Assembly (NCBI RefSeq): GCF_039555335.1
Contig: NC_092628.1
Coordinates: forward strand, 32,929,727-32,993,726
Reading direction: 5' to 3'
DNA length: 64,000 nt
Origin: Amphiura filiformis
Lineage: Eukaryota; Echinodermata; Ophiuroidea; Amphilepidida; Amphiuridae
Part shown: piece after piece, positions 51,952-63,387 of the stretch
Position numbering within the stretch: the stretch's first letter is position 1
Layout of the letters: each line of letters begins with the position of its first letter
Notes under the pieces: model-generated
Databases searched by the model: none
What the model saw: only the letters and a program-made list of their open reading frames with translations
What the model was told of the DNA's origin: nothing
Position numbers and translations under genes: made by a program

Positions 51952-54584
51952 TTTAAAGAAATATTATTAAAAAAAACAATAGCAACACCACAATATATAA
52001 TCCAGAAAGGTTGATCCAGGAAGGTTAAGTTCCAACAGAATACAAGTTAATAAATTGGCTTTAGAAATCACCCGTTAAATCACAATCAGTCCACTGTCTC
52101 CTCGCGGGTCCAGATTAAAGTGTTGACTAAATACCAAATAAAGCTAACAAAAGTGTACATTATGTTTCCTATGATACCGGTTGTCAAACGACAAAACGTT
52201 GTCCACTCTGCACCTTCAATGTCACTTTTCACGTGTGATACTACAACGTCATTCCTTGTTTGTTAATAAGTCCTATAACTTGTTTGTAAAGATAATACAA
52301 GTTCACAAGTCAGCTATAATGAGGGACAAATCCTAAATAATATAACACTAACAGTCCAGTACAAACAACAACTTGTAATAGGCGGGACCTTCTGTTGTTG
52401 TATTCTGTTTTTGATTATATCCAGTTGAACACCTCAAGGACCTGAAAGAATTGATGCATACCCTGACCTGGAAAAAAAGCGAAGTCATGAAATATACCAC
52501 TATAAAATGCATTTTCTCGATCAGTGCAGGGAAGTGATATAGACTTCCCTGATCAATGGAACCATCCGTCCTTCACATTGCCCTCTCACACTTAATGCGT
52601 GAAATTTCACACATTATGTGACGTGCGTATATATAGAACCTCACCTCATGCAGAACTATGCGATTTTCACCAAATTATGTTAAATTTTACTTAATCATTG
52701 TTAATTTGGTAGAATGCATGTTATTTGTTTACTTCATATTAAGAGGTTCTATGTTTGTGCCCGTGGGATGGGTGGGTTGTTGGTGTTTATGCGACTATAT
52801 CGAATAGAGAGGTCGACTTTCTCTTATCCATATGACTATGCAATTGCTTTAGGGCAGTAGCGTAGCCAGGATGTTAGTGTGAGGGGGCAAAGCCACATTT
52901 TTTAATGACATTTTGCTCTTTGTCATCTCCATTTTATCCCTGAAAATTGTGGCAGTTCCCCCGTAGCTACGCCCTTTCTTTCAGGTAAGAGTACCAGAGA
53001 CTTTTCATTGCAATTGCTACAAGACTCCTCATGTGTACACTTCCGTTTGTGACATCTACCGGTACCGCGCCGCTCTTGGATGTTATTAGTTTTGAGGCAG
53101 TTACCATGTGGCGAAGACTTAAAAATACTTCAGGAAAGTTGTTGCTCTAAACATAAAGATATAATAGATGTGTTGTTCGCGAAAGTCAGCACTCATTGAA
53201 AATATGGGTTGTTCCCTGACAAACAACTGGAGCGGGTAACACGGTAAACGGAAACTCACTGTCCAACGGATAGTATGTCTATTATTGTGGAGGTATAACT
53301 TCCTATTGTTTTAAAGGCCGGTACCCATAAAGAATGATGTACGTAAATGTATCTACCATGTCTACATAACGGTTGTACCGTAGAGATATACTTCCTGCTG
53401 AATCCTGCATTGTGTAAGCTTGAGTAAATCTATAATGCTGATTCATAGAATACAATAATAAATTTAGTTGATTTCCTTTGTTATTATGCATTAAATTCTT
53501 GACACTTTAAACCGCTTAAAACCCAGACTGGTTATTAGAGAATAGGATTTCTATTAGACTACTCCAACAGTCTGCATCGCGGGCTGTTTTTCTCGATATT
53601 TACCACGGAAAAGTGTCTCCATAGCAAATAGTGTCACCCCGTCTTGAAAAGTGGGGGACATTATGGCCTGAATTGTCAAAAACATGGGCGTGCGTAGATG
53701 TTAAAGGAATGAATGATCGAGTCTATTAGAAATATAGCCGGCAAGTTACTTGTGCCCGGTTTAATACTTGAGATAATTATACATGAGTCATTCATGGTAA
53801 CAATAATATTGTGACCTAGTAAAATAAAATAACAAATTTACCGAATTGGTATTCAATAATAATCTTGACGACAACACGATCTAGATTATGGAGTAGTCTA
53901 GACTATGGAGTAGTAGTAGTAGATTTATGTATGTCACAAGCTGCTTGGTGTTTAACAATTTAAAACGTGGTAGAAAAATAATGTACTCAAACGCACATCA
54001 CAAATGATATGATGTTAGTTACGTTTAAAATTGCAGTCGAAACGGTTCAGTACAGCTTGTAGACATATCAAAATAACAGACATTTTTACACCTTCCTTTA
54101 TTATGATCATGATAATAAGAGAAGTAAAGGCACATACAGTTATTATAAATTATGATCAAACCAATTCATTGCCATTGTTTCAACATTATCATAAATACAA
54201 ATTAGTAATCAGTCAAAAACCATTCAGGTAATTCTTTGGCTAAAATATTTGCTTAGCCTTTTCCGATTCTGACTTACGTAATGCTATGCTGCATTTTTAA
54301 TAGTTGTTATGTCTGTTCAGAGCAGGTGATCATGTTATCTAGTCTAGTGTTACATCCTCGGTATGTTGATTCCGATATGACTCATTTTCATGAATGACAT
54401 TGCAAGATTTGTTTCGGGGTTTTAAAGATGTTAAACTATGGACAATTTTATAATACCATAATTTTTATAATAGGCTATCTATGTTTGTACTTCAATGGTT
54501 AAACCTATTGACTCCCCGATTTTATTTCACCACAGACAACAGTCAAAAATGAGGGAAAACCAATATTTTATCAATAATCAATAA
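51952..54584. other. Upstream region of the metalloproteinase-GPCR gene
   Basis: Contains the presumed promoter (no clear TATA box chosen) and, at 52856-52975, a short GCGTAG-type MITE (CAGTAGCGTAGCCAGGATG to GTAGCTACGCC). No other coding or RNA feature seen. Confidence 0.4.
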
Positions 54585-54636
54585 CTACTTGCCTTGAGTT
54601 GCTGAGTTTTCAGTGCAGTAGTTGTAGTCCTTGCCC
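54585..54636 (-). other. Possible terminal exon of the ACE-like gene
   Basis: After an acceptor-like TATTATAG the minus strand reads GKDYNYCTENSATQGK and then a stop. This resembles the position after the IGW of exon 57179-57019, where ACE proteins have GWP-x-YNW. However, its reading needs an incoming phase of 2 whereas that exon leaves in phase 1, so an unseen small exon, a different donor or a sequence error would be required. Confidence 0.3.
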
Positions 54637-55240
54637 CTATAATATACATATCTTATTTGTCACCAATGCAAAAAATTGGCACAGAATTGGCCAGGGATGT
54701 AGTACTATTAATTTATACATCGCTATACTGTAAAACCTTACATGTCCTTGCCTTGCCTTGCTACCGCCATCACATCTGGTGATTTGGCTACCACATGTGC
54801 ACATATTTTGGTCTGCTCTCTCCATTTCGTCCTGTCCTGTGCTACTCCTTCCACATACGTCAATCCAGACCACTCTTTAATGCTGTCGAACTATTTTGTT
54901 TCTTTTGACGACCCCTCTTTCCCATTCACCTTTCCTTCAGGGATTTGGAGTGTGAGGGGACTTCCACTGCCTCTAAGCACATGGCCCAGGTAACCCATCT
55001 TTAAATTGAGTACCTTTCCAATGAGCTGTCTAGTGGTCTTCAGTCTTTCAAAATACTGATGTTAGTCCTGTTCACTCTCCAGTTTATATTTATCATCCTC
55101 ATCTAAAACCACATCTCTGCTACCATAATCCTGTTCTCATCTGCGTTGCATAGTGGTCAACTGCCTACTCCATACCAAGGTCGTCACACTCTCCACTTAC
55201 CACTTATAGGCTTACTTTTCCAGTCCTACTAGGTTCCATG

Positions 55241-55518
55241 CTCTCGTAATATAAAAGAGTATAAACTCACTCTCCAAAAGAGTGAGAAGAGTGCAAATCT
55301 CCCCTAAAAGAGTAAATACCACACCTAAAAGATACCACTCTTTCAAGGTATGATATAAGGGACATTGCTCGAAAAAGAGTAAGAGTAATGTATGTCCCTT
55401 ATATCGTACCTTAAAAGATGGTTTCCACTCTTTAGGAGCGATTTTCACTGTTTTGAGTAATTTTCACTTTTCTCACTATTTTGGAAAGTGAGTTTTTCAC
55501 TCTTTTACATTACGAGAG
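55241..55518. mobile_element. Foldback built from ACTCTTTT repeats
   Basis: Ends CTCTCGTAATATAAAAGAGT and inverse. Inside, ACTCTTTT/AAAAGAGT recurs many times, and GATATAAGGGACATT pairs with its inverse around the centre near 55375. Probably in an intron or downstream of the ACE-like gene. Confidence 0.65.
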
Positions 55519-57018
55519 ATAAACGCTGGAGCCGTAAGTGAATACGAAAGATTGCGCGGAATAACCTTTGAAATCATAATATGTCATTTCTGGTAGTGTT
55601 GTTTGAGAGTCAGAATAATAAATAGAAGAATATCAAGTGAAGAAGTCCTTGAAACGTAATAATGAATTTAATACTGAATTAGTAACAATCAATTGATTAG
55701 TAACAGGTATGTGTGAACAAGTGAAGCAAATCACAATAACAGTTTTATTTTAAATAAAAGCTTGTTTAACTGCGATACCCTATTTATTACGAGGCATCGG
55801 AATTTTTAAAATAAGTGTCAGTGGCACTGAGGCTGAATGTTACGCATTACAGGCCAATATGGGCACCTCCTCGTTAAGTATTCAAGTGCCAATTAAGCAT
55901 TTAATTAAGATCTTTGTTTTTATTTTTGTTTTAATTGCTGAAATATAATCTTTAATATCTTATACATAAAAAGAAACAATTAGATTGATATTAAACTGAA
56001 TTCTACCAAGAAAAAGATCACTGGTGGGTACACAATGCAATTGGTAGGTCCGATCTTGCTTATGGCCTACTCCACATTCCATTTCAACACTGCCTGTCGT
56101 GGATTATGCTGCCGAAATTCAAGGTATCGTTACGTATCGGAATAATCATAGCTCCATGCACGTACAGAAGAAGTTCTATCTAAATCGATTGGAATATCGT
56201 CAATTTCAGTCATGGACCACAGAATCTCCAAACAAATGCTGACATCACTAAAAGGAATACGGAAGCCGAGTTTGGACGTGCAGAATCTGAATTGTGGGTA
56301 CAAAAGAAATGAAGGGAAGAGTCTGTAACAAACCGTTAACCTACCATAGATTTCGGAAATGCTACAATAGAATTTGTCAACAAAATCATGGTATTCAAAG
56401 AGGCAAAGATGTTAGTGACAATTAATGTACTCAAGCTGGACACTGGACTAGAGAAGCATCTGTCCTGGGAACTGCGATGCTGGACTAGTGGCGTAGTTGC
56501 CGGGTGTGGGGGGGGGGCAGGGGGCAATTGCCCTGGCAAAATGGCCTATTTGGATCCCCCCCGTGTGCAAGGAAAAAGGAGGAAAAGAAAAGAAAAAAGA
56601 GAGAGGGGAGAGAGAGATGAGGGGCAGAGAGATGGGGAATCCATACGATATGCAATACCATACGATTATTATCAATAAGCCTGGCAAAATTGTCTATTGG
56701 GCCCCGCCCCCCCCAAAGTGCAGGGAAATTTGGTGGATTTGGGCCCCGCCCCATAAAGGCTTCCCCCCTGGAAAAAATCCCAGCTACGCCGCTGTGCTGG
56801 ACAGGACGATATGAGTGCTGTCATGGTTCGGGAAAACCATATAAGTAAATAAGTAAGCATTCCATGATCCTATTAGCCTAACCAATTTTCTCTTTGTTTC
56901 AGTCATTCAAGTAGTACGGAACATTATTCCGAAATGGCATCAGTGACTTCTCATATGTAAAATATTCAACTTTAACAAAATATTAACAATTCCAACAAGA
57001 TACTATTTTTTCACTCAC
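55519..57018. other. Intron or flank of the ACE-like gene, with a GCGTAG MITE
   Basis: 56487-56800 is a GCGTAG-type element (AGTGGCGTAGTTGCCGGG, G and C runs, CAGCTACGCCGC). Several reading frames across its purine-rich middle are not genes. The rest has no recognisable feature. Confidence 0.45.
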
Positions 57019-57602
57019 CCCATCCAATGTACTCTTCATTCTCAGCATTAGTCTTTTCAAGCCATTCCATCAAAGGAGCATAGTATTCCATGATAGCATC
57101 TGCTGACATCTCACGCTGTCCCGTGATAGCTTCCATTGCGTCACGCCATGGTTTAGTCCTTCCCATTTGAAGCATTTGCCTATGAAACCAAAATGATTAT
57201 TACAATTCCGGTTTCTCTAGCTATGAAATTGTTAAATGATTGCTATAGCTTTTTATCATTTGATATTTCTTCTTATTTGGAATACCTGTATAAATGCTTT
57301 CTGCTCCATTTCTTGTATTATTGCTTGTTTTTGTGTGCCTCGTTACCCCGCATCATAGCCTACTTGTCTAAATTCTTTCTGTTGTTTATGTTCTTTTAAT
57401 ACATTTAATAATATTCTCTCTTTGCATTAATTGGTGACGGTTCTGTTGTTCTTTTGAGTCACTATTACAAAGTACTTACGCAAGCTTGCTGCCTGCTTCT
57501 TTGGACCTATAGATATCACATCTATGCAACGGTCCCGTATGTCCAGCGGCTTCACACAACGCCTTGTGGAATTGAAATTGCATTATTGTACGTAGAAAGT
57601 AT
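57019..57602 (-). CDS. ACE: Angiotensin-converting-enzyme-like M2 peptidase, two C-terminal exons
   Basis: Exons 57602-57480 and 57179-57019 join in phase (2 to 2). The first reads [20 protein letters not shown], then [17 protein letters not shown]; the second [15 protein letters not shown], then [15 protein letters not shown], and ends EEYIGW. These are the conserved C-terminal blocks of ACE/Ance dipeptidyl carboxypeptidases, including the Cys and the GPLH-x-CDIY signature. The HEMGH zinc exon is expected upstream but is not in 57603-64000, so the rest must lie beyond the window, past the retrotransposon. Known role: cleavage of C-terminal dipeptides from peptide hormones, secreted or membrane-bound. 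Whether this is a complete gene cannot be judged. Confidence 0.85.
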
Positions 57603-58818
57603 CTGTAATAAATTCAAGTTTACACGTTCATAATAAAATAACAGGTTAACTATTTTTTGCTTGAAGATCAAGAATTCCATGTCTTGTAATAAAACCGGTA
57701 TTCTTCTCCTTTACTTTATCGTCATTGTCGTGATTGGCTCGTGAGTTTTTCAATGGTTCCCTTAAAGGATTGGTTTCAAAAAAAGGCTCACCGTCAAAAG
57801 ATTTAGAATGATACCGTTAAGAGATTCTTTTATTCTGGGAAGTCCCAGAAACATTGCAGAAAATTGCAAGAAGGCATTGGCTTACTGCTTCTGATTACAG
57901 GCATGTTATATAAACTACACCACGGCTATTCCTCTAATATTAGTTAAAATCAACCTAGTCACCTCACTAAATTGATCATATTGTCAAGAAGTTGTTTTCC
58001 CGGTTTTAAAAGTTTTATGTTAAATAGGGATAGTCCCGATTTTTGGCGGGAAACCTCTTTTGTTCAGGACAAATTCTGATTGGTAGCCAAAGTCCTCTGG
58101 ATTGATCAATCTTTTGTTCAGAGCAAAGCCTGATTGGTCACTGAAATCCTGTACCAATCGATTGGGGCTGTTCCGTTTTGTGTCCAAACTCCTGGCCAGG
58201 TTGTTCGTGTTCATATTTTTTTTTTATTCATGTACGGGAGCAAATATATTGACGAATGTCCTTTCCTCTAAATATTGAGTCAGTGGAACTTGCCCTTTCA
58301 CAAATAGGGAGGGAGTAAAGTGGAAGTAAGAGCGGCGAAATCGCCGTGACATCCGGTCTGAACCAGATCAGATCAGTTCTGTCGGGCCGTTCGTGGGCTA
58401 GAGACATGCGTCTGGTTTTGCTTAAAATGTTTCAATTTGTTTTATAGGTTTTCATCAAAAATTAAGTGTGGAATAACTCCACCTTGAGAGTGAATTCCCT
58501 ACACAAGTTTGTCAAAATTTTAGCTCGACCAACGTCGAGAAAGCAAAAAGAAATGTGTTTTAAAATATAAACACGTGTGAAATTTTGAGAAAACAAAATG
58601 GCGTCGAACATGTCCAAAGCCTTTCGCCATACAGAAGTGATGGTTTGGTAAGTGTCGTAAACCTTAAAATCTGTTCCACTGACTGACTGCCCTCCATTTA
58701 TCCATGTTTGAAAATATTATCAGAGATGTGTGAGGAATTATATTGGCGTTCTATTACGGGACACAAATAGAAAATGGGGAAAAATTGTTGTTGTTTTGCG
58801 AGAAACTCAGACACCGTT
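57603..58818. other. Intron of the ACE-like gene or retrotransposon flank
   Basis: No ACE exon found. At 58598-58647 an ATG in good context opens MASNMSKAFRHTEVMV and runs into a GTAAGT donor on the plus strand; it may be a first exon of an unrelated gene, part of an LTR leader, or chance. The left boundary of the retrotransposon could not be set. Confidence 0.35.
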
Positions 58819-59120
58819 GCCTCAAATTTTAAAAAAAAAAGTCCACGGCGTTGTGATATGCTGTGGCTTCTTCATTCGGTGATACCGAAAATTGATTTGC
58901 GCATATTTTGATTATTTGAATTGATTGATGTCATATTTTTGTTAAGCTTAAGAATTGCACTTTTTGTATTTGCCTCAAAATTTAAAAAAGTCCACGGCGT
59001 TTTGAATGCTGTGGCTTCTTTATTCGGAATTCCGAAAATTAATTTGTGTATTATTTGGATGTTCTGAATTGATTGGTGATATATTTTTGGTAAGATTAAG
59101 ATTTGCACTTTTTGTATTTG
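58819..59120. repeat. Tandem duplication, unit about 150 bp
   Basis: Two units (58819-58971 and 58972-59120), each with AAAGTCCACGGCGTT, ATGCTGTGGCTTCTT and TTGCACTTTTTGTATTTG. They lie upstream of the gag region and may belong to the LTR or leader of the retrotransposon. Confidence 0.7.
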
Positions 59121-59504
59121 TACCCTCCGCGGAAGCACATACAAATAATTTTGTGGTCATTTCGATGTGAAGTGACAATTTTGTTGGAAAATTAAGTTGC
59201 GCAATTCAATTTGAATAATCAACAATGTCATGATCTTCTTCATGAATGTTGGTGTCTGGTTTTCTCGAGAAACAAATTAACCTCGGGTGCTGAAAATTTT
59301 AGCACATGAGTTTGTGGCCGTCACAAAATTTGGGAGACGACAAAAATGGTTTTATAAGCTTAAACTTTGTTTAAATTGAAAATTAATTGATGAATAATTT
59401 TCATTAATCAACTTTCATGACTTTCATCCAAATTTTTGAAAGGGAAATGATCGATTTAATTGATCGGTCGGGTTGATTGATTTTATTGGAAGGTATTTAC
59501 CGAT

Positions 59505-59760
59505 CACTTGATCGGATTGATTATTAGAAATTGATTGATCAATAATTTTTATTAATCAACTTTCATCCAAAAGTTTGAAAGGGTGTTGGTCGGTGCATTT
59601 TATCGATCAGCACTGGGGTATTTAGGGTTTCACACTTGATCAGATTGATTATTAGAAATTGATTGATCGTTAATTTTTATTAATCAACTTTCATCCAAAA
59701 ATTTTGAAAGGGTGTTGGTCGGTGCATTTTATCGATCAGCACTTGGGGTATTTAGGGTTT
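59505..59760. repeat. Tandem duplication, unit 128 bp
   Basis: Two units (59505-59632 and 59633-59760), each with GATTGATTATTAGAAATTG, AAAGGGTGTTGGTCGGTGC and GGGGTATTTAGGGTTTCACA, with few differences. Upstream of gag, like the preceding duplication. Confidence 0.75.
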
Positions 59761-60401
59761 CACAAATTGGTCAGTTATAATATTGACAAATTACTTGAAA
59801 AGTATAATAAGCCGATTGATTAATCGGGAATTTATTTTTGTCTCGATTCATGTTGAATCGTTATTTTATGTGAGAAACAAATCTCAAATATTGTGTCCCT
59901 GGTTCCATTATACCAGAGAAATTGAATTTGCTATTTAAATTTAAATTTATATTTATATTTTTGCAATTCAAAAATAATTAATAAATTTACTGAACTGTAA
60001 AACCTAGATTCAGGGTGAATTTATTTTGTCTCAAGGTCAAGAGTATAAATTAGGCACTTGATTCCCCTTCATATTTTTCAATTTTAAGGCCACGCTACCC
60101 ACGGCCAGGGAATTGTCGGACTTCGTCGCAAGTCCGACTTTTATTCCAATTTTCCCAAACCCCTGGTCTGTGACATAAATTTTGGTGGCAACGGTCTGTC
60201 TCAATTACCAGGCCTAAATTTTGGTGACAGCGGCACAGCTGCATTTGTCCAGTTCAACCTTATATCATTGGGTTTTTATTATCTTAAAAACTTTTAGGCC
60301 TTCAAAATTTTAGGGTAGTAAATACCAGTGCTTGATTTATTTGAATTGTCTCACTGTTACGAAATATTTTCATTGTTTAGTAAATTAAAAAAAAAAAAAT
60401 A

Positions 60402-62351
60402 ATGGCAAAACAAGGACCAAATTTCAAATTATCTTATACTCCACTTTCATTCATGGAGGAAGGTGCAATTAGATTCAATGCAGATGAAGTAGATATGAAT
60501 ACTTTGGGTCATCAATATGATCAATCTCATGTTAAAAAGGAAGATGAAATTGAACAACATCTGCATGACCTTGCAAATAGGGTGGCAAAAGCAAGTGAAT
60601 CTGGTTCATATCTTGCAGATCAAGATGGGGAGTATCTGGATGAAAGAATTCATCCCGATACAGAGGTTAAAAATTCTGTAAGGGCTGATGCATGTACAAA
60701 TACACAAGCCCGTCCAAGGGTATTAAAGAAAACTCAAATTCCCCACCAACAGTCAGTGGAACAGATGGTTTTCTGTGGAGCATGGGCTGCTGCATAACCC
60801 TGGTACTCAAAGGCAAACTTCCATAATCCCTCCTGGTTATTCAAATTCTTTGCCCGGTGATAATTCGAGAATACATCGGAACACCAATTGCAAACCAGAA
60901 CCCTACAGTGGTGATACAGATTTAACTTCGTGGTTGGTTCATTTTGATTTGATGTCAGAAATTAACAGGTGGGAAGGAATAGTAAAAGCTAAATTTATGG
61001 GAGGTGCATTACGTGGCGAAGCTTTGCGATTATATGCTTCCCTCAGCAAAGAGTCGCGTGCAGATGCCGACATAATTGCGCATGAATTGTGTAGTAGATT
61101 CAGTCCGTGTGACCCAGCGCAGTCGTATCGTTTGCGACTAAGACAGAGACGTCGTAAACCTAATGAATCTTTGTCTGCATTAGCTACTGCGATTAGAGTG
61201 CTAACAGCTAAAGCTTTTCCAGATGCGCCTCATTCCGTTGCAGACGACATTGCAATCGACCATTTTGTGGAAGCCTTAGAAGGAAATAAGCAATTGAGAA
61301 TGGCGATAAGACGAAAACAACCAAAAACCATGTCGGAAGCATTGGCGACTGCAAGGTTTGAGGAGGGACTGATTCGGGTTGATGAGGATCGAAATCCATT
61401 AGCTCGCAGAACAGCAGCGCTGCAAAATGCTGACAATTTATTAGCACCGTCCCCAGTAGTGAATAGTAAACCTCTTGATGCAGGCGTGGCGTCTAGTAGT
61501 ATTATAGGTCAAAATACAACTTTTGTTTCACAACCTGAACTTGAGACTGGTAACACTAAATTAGGACTCACAGATTTGGAAAACCCTAATACAAATATAT
61601 TTAAAAAGAAGAGTGAAGAAGCTTGGAGGTATAAAGTAGAGAGAAAGATAGATTCATTAACTGCAGAAAGAGATGACTTGACAGAGAAGGTTCAGACTTT
61701 GATACAAATAACTCAACAATTAAAAGGCATGGTTGTTACTAACAATCAACCGAGTACTATTGCTCCTGTTCAGACAAATGATTATTATCCAATACGTAGG
61801 CCAAGACCACGTTCACAGGTGCAGTGTTATCATTGCTATAGTTTTGGACATTACAAAAACGAATGTCCCCACTTGTCAAACACACGATATGGATGGATGA
61901 ATAATAGGCCAAGGATGAATCCAGCTGGAAATATGTATATCCCTCCATCTAATAACATGCAGGTCCCACCATCTGGTAATATGCAGTTCCTCCAGCTGGT
62001 AACGCATATGGACCACTAACCAGTCATAATAATCATGGTAATACCAGTAGTAATATGAATAGTAGTCCAACTTGTAACATGTATGGTCAAACAACTTGTA
62101 GTAATGGTAATCAGACTAGTAATATGTATGGTGAAATGTCTAGGGAGACACATGGACAGGACATGTCAAACGGTGGATATAAAGTCCAGAATAGTAGTCC
62201 GTTACCTCATCCAGCTGATAGTATTCCCAGTGTTCGTGATGGTTATTTTGTAGGAAATTCAAGGAATCCGTCAACAGGTGCAGATTTAAACTCTGTTCGG
62301 TTGCCCAAGACAGGGCCAATGAGCAACCTACTGCAAACAAGGCCCAGGTAG
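60402..62351 (+). pseudogene. Retrotransposon gag, broken in two places
   Basis: Three overlapping open segments in alternating frames: 60402-60797, 60775-62019 and 62055-62351. The middle one has a gag-like helical region (RLRLRQRRRKPNESLSALA) and a CCHC zinc knuckle (CYHCYSFGHYKNEC). The tail is Asn/Met-rich with degenerate short repeats. The first change of frame at about 60780-60797 could be a programmed shift or a mutation; the second at about 62000-62050 falls in low-complexity sequence. Confidence 0.75.
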
Positions 62352-63387
62352 TCAAGAAATCAATTTATGCAATGGTTAGAATTGGTAAGCAGGATATTAA
62401 GATGCTTGTAGATAGTGGTTCAACTGACACTTTGATTCATCCCAAGGTTTGGGAATTATTTCCAAAGGAGATTACTGATCAGCTTAAGCCTTATTTACCC
62501 CAATTGCAGCTGCAAATGGTCAGGTGTTGAAAGTACATGGTGTATGTGGAGAACTTGATATGCAGTTAGGGAAAGTACAGGTTAAACATCCAGTTTTGGT
62601 CGCTGACATTGAACCTGCTGGAATTTTAGGAAATGATTTTATGCATTCTTTTGGAGGAATTGTAGATGTACGGAAGGGCACAGTTACTATCATGGATAAA
62701 CAAATTCCAGTAGTAGTTGAAACATCTCCTTCCCAATGTTGTCGGGTAGCTGTACTTAATACTACAACCATTCAGCCAGGACAGGAATTGATTATTCCAG
62801 GTCGACTTGTTAGTAGGAAGCCAGCAGGAATAGGTATTGTGGAAGCGACTAAACAATTTGTTGAGCGTGATAGTGGTGTCCTTGTTGCAAGGTCAGTGGT
62901 TGATTTTGATTGCACAAGAGTTCCTTTGAGGTTGGCAAATTTTTCTAGTGAACCAGTGGTACTTTATCAAGGTACAAATGTAGCATTGTTACAGCCTGCT
63001 GAGTTAGTACAATCATTAGGGAATGGTGATGAAGCAAACACACAAGACCAAATTGATACCAATTTATTTGAAAGTACATGTAACACAATTAACAACATAG
63101 ACACTGAGGAAATACAAACAAGTAGTTCTTCAAATGAATTCAAGAATACAAATTCATATGGTGTAAGTGAGAATAAAGTTAGATCCAAGACTGATAATTC
63201 ATTACAAGATATTGTTGAGACAAATTCAAAAGAGCAGAAGAAGGACATAGTGAATGATGATTTAAAGGAGTTAATACATCGGACAATCCCAGATTTAGAT
63301 AATAATCAAAAAGAAGCGGTGGTGAATGTGATTAAAAAACACAAAAGGTTTTTTCAGAAAATAGTGAACCAGGGAGAACTTCTTTAG
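62340..63387 (+). pseudogene. Retrotransposon aspartic protease and linker, frameshifted
   Basis: The active-site motif LVDSGSTDTLIH (DSG form of D-[ST]-G) is near 62408-62445. The frame changes at about 62490-62510, and the downstream segment carries the second protease landmark ILGNDFM near 62623. A Glu/Asn/Ser-rich linker follows and ends in a stop at 63387, just before the reverse transcriptase region. Confidence 0.7.

Noticed and set aside
56336-56860. Overlapping Pro/Gly/Arg-rich frames on both strands
   Set aside because: They translate the G and C runs of the GCGTAG-type element.
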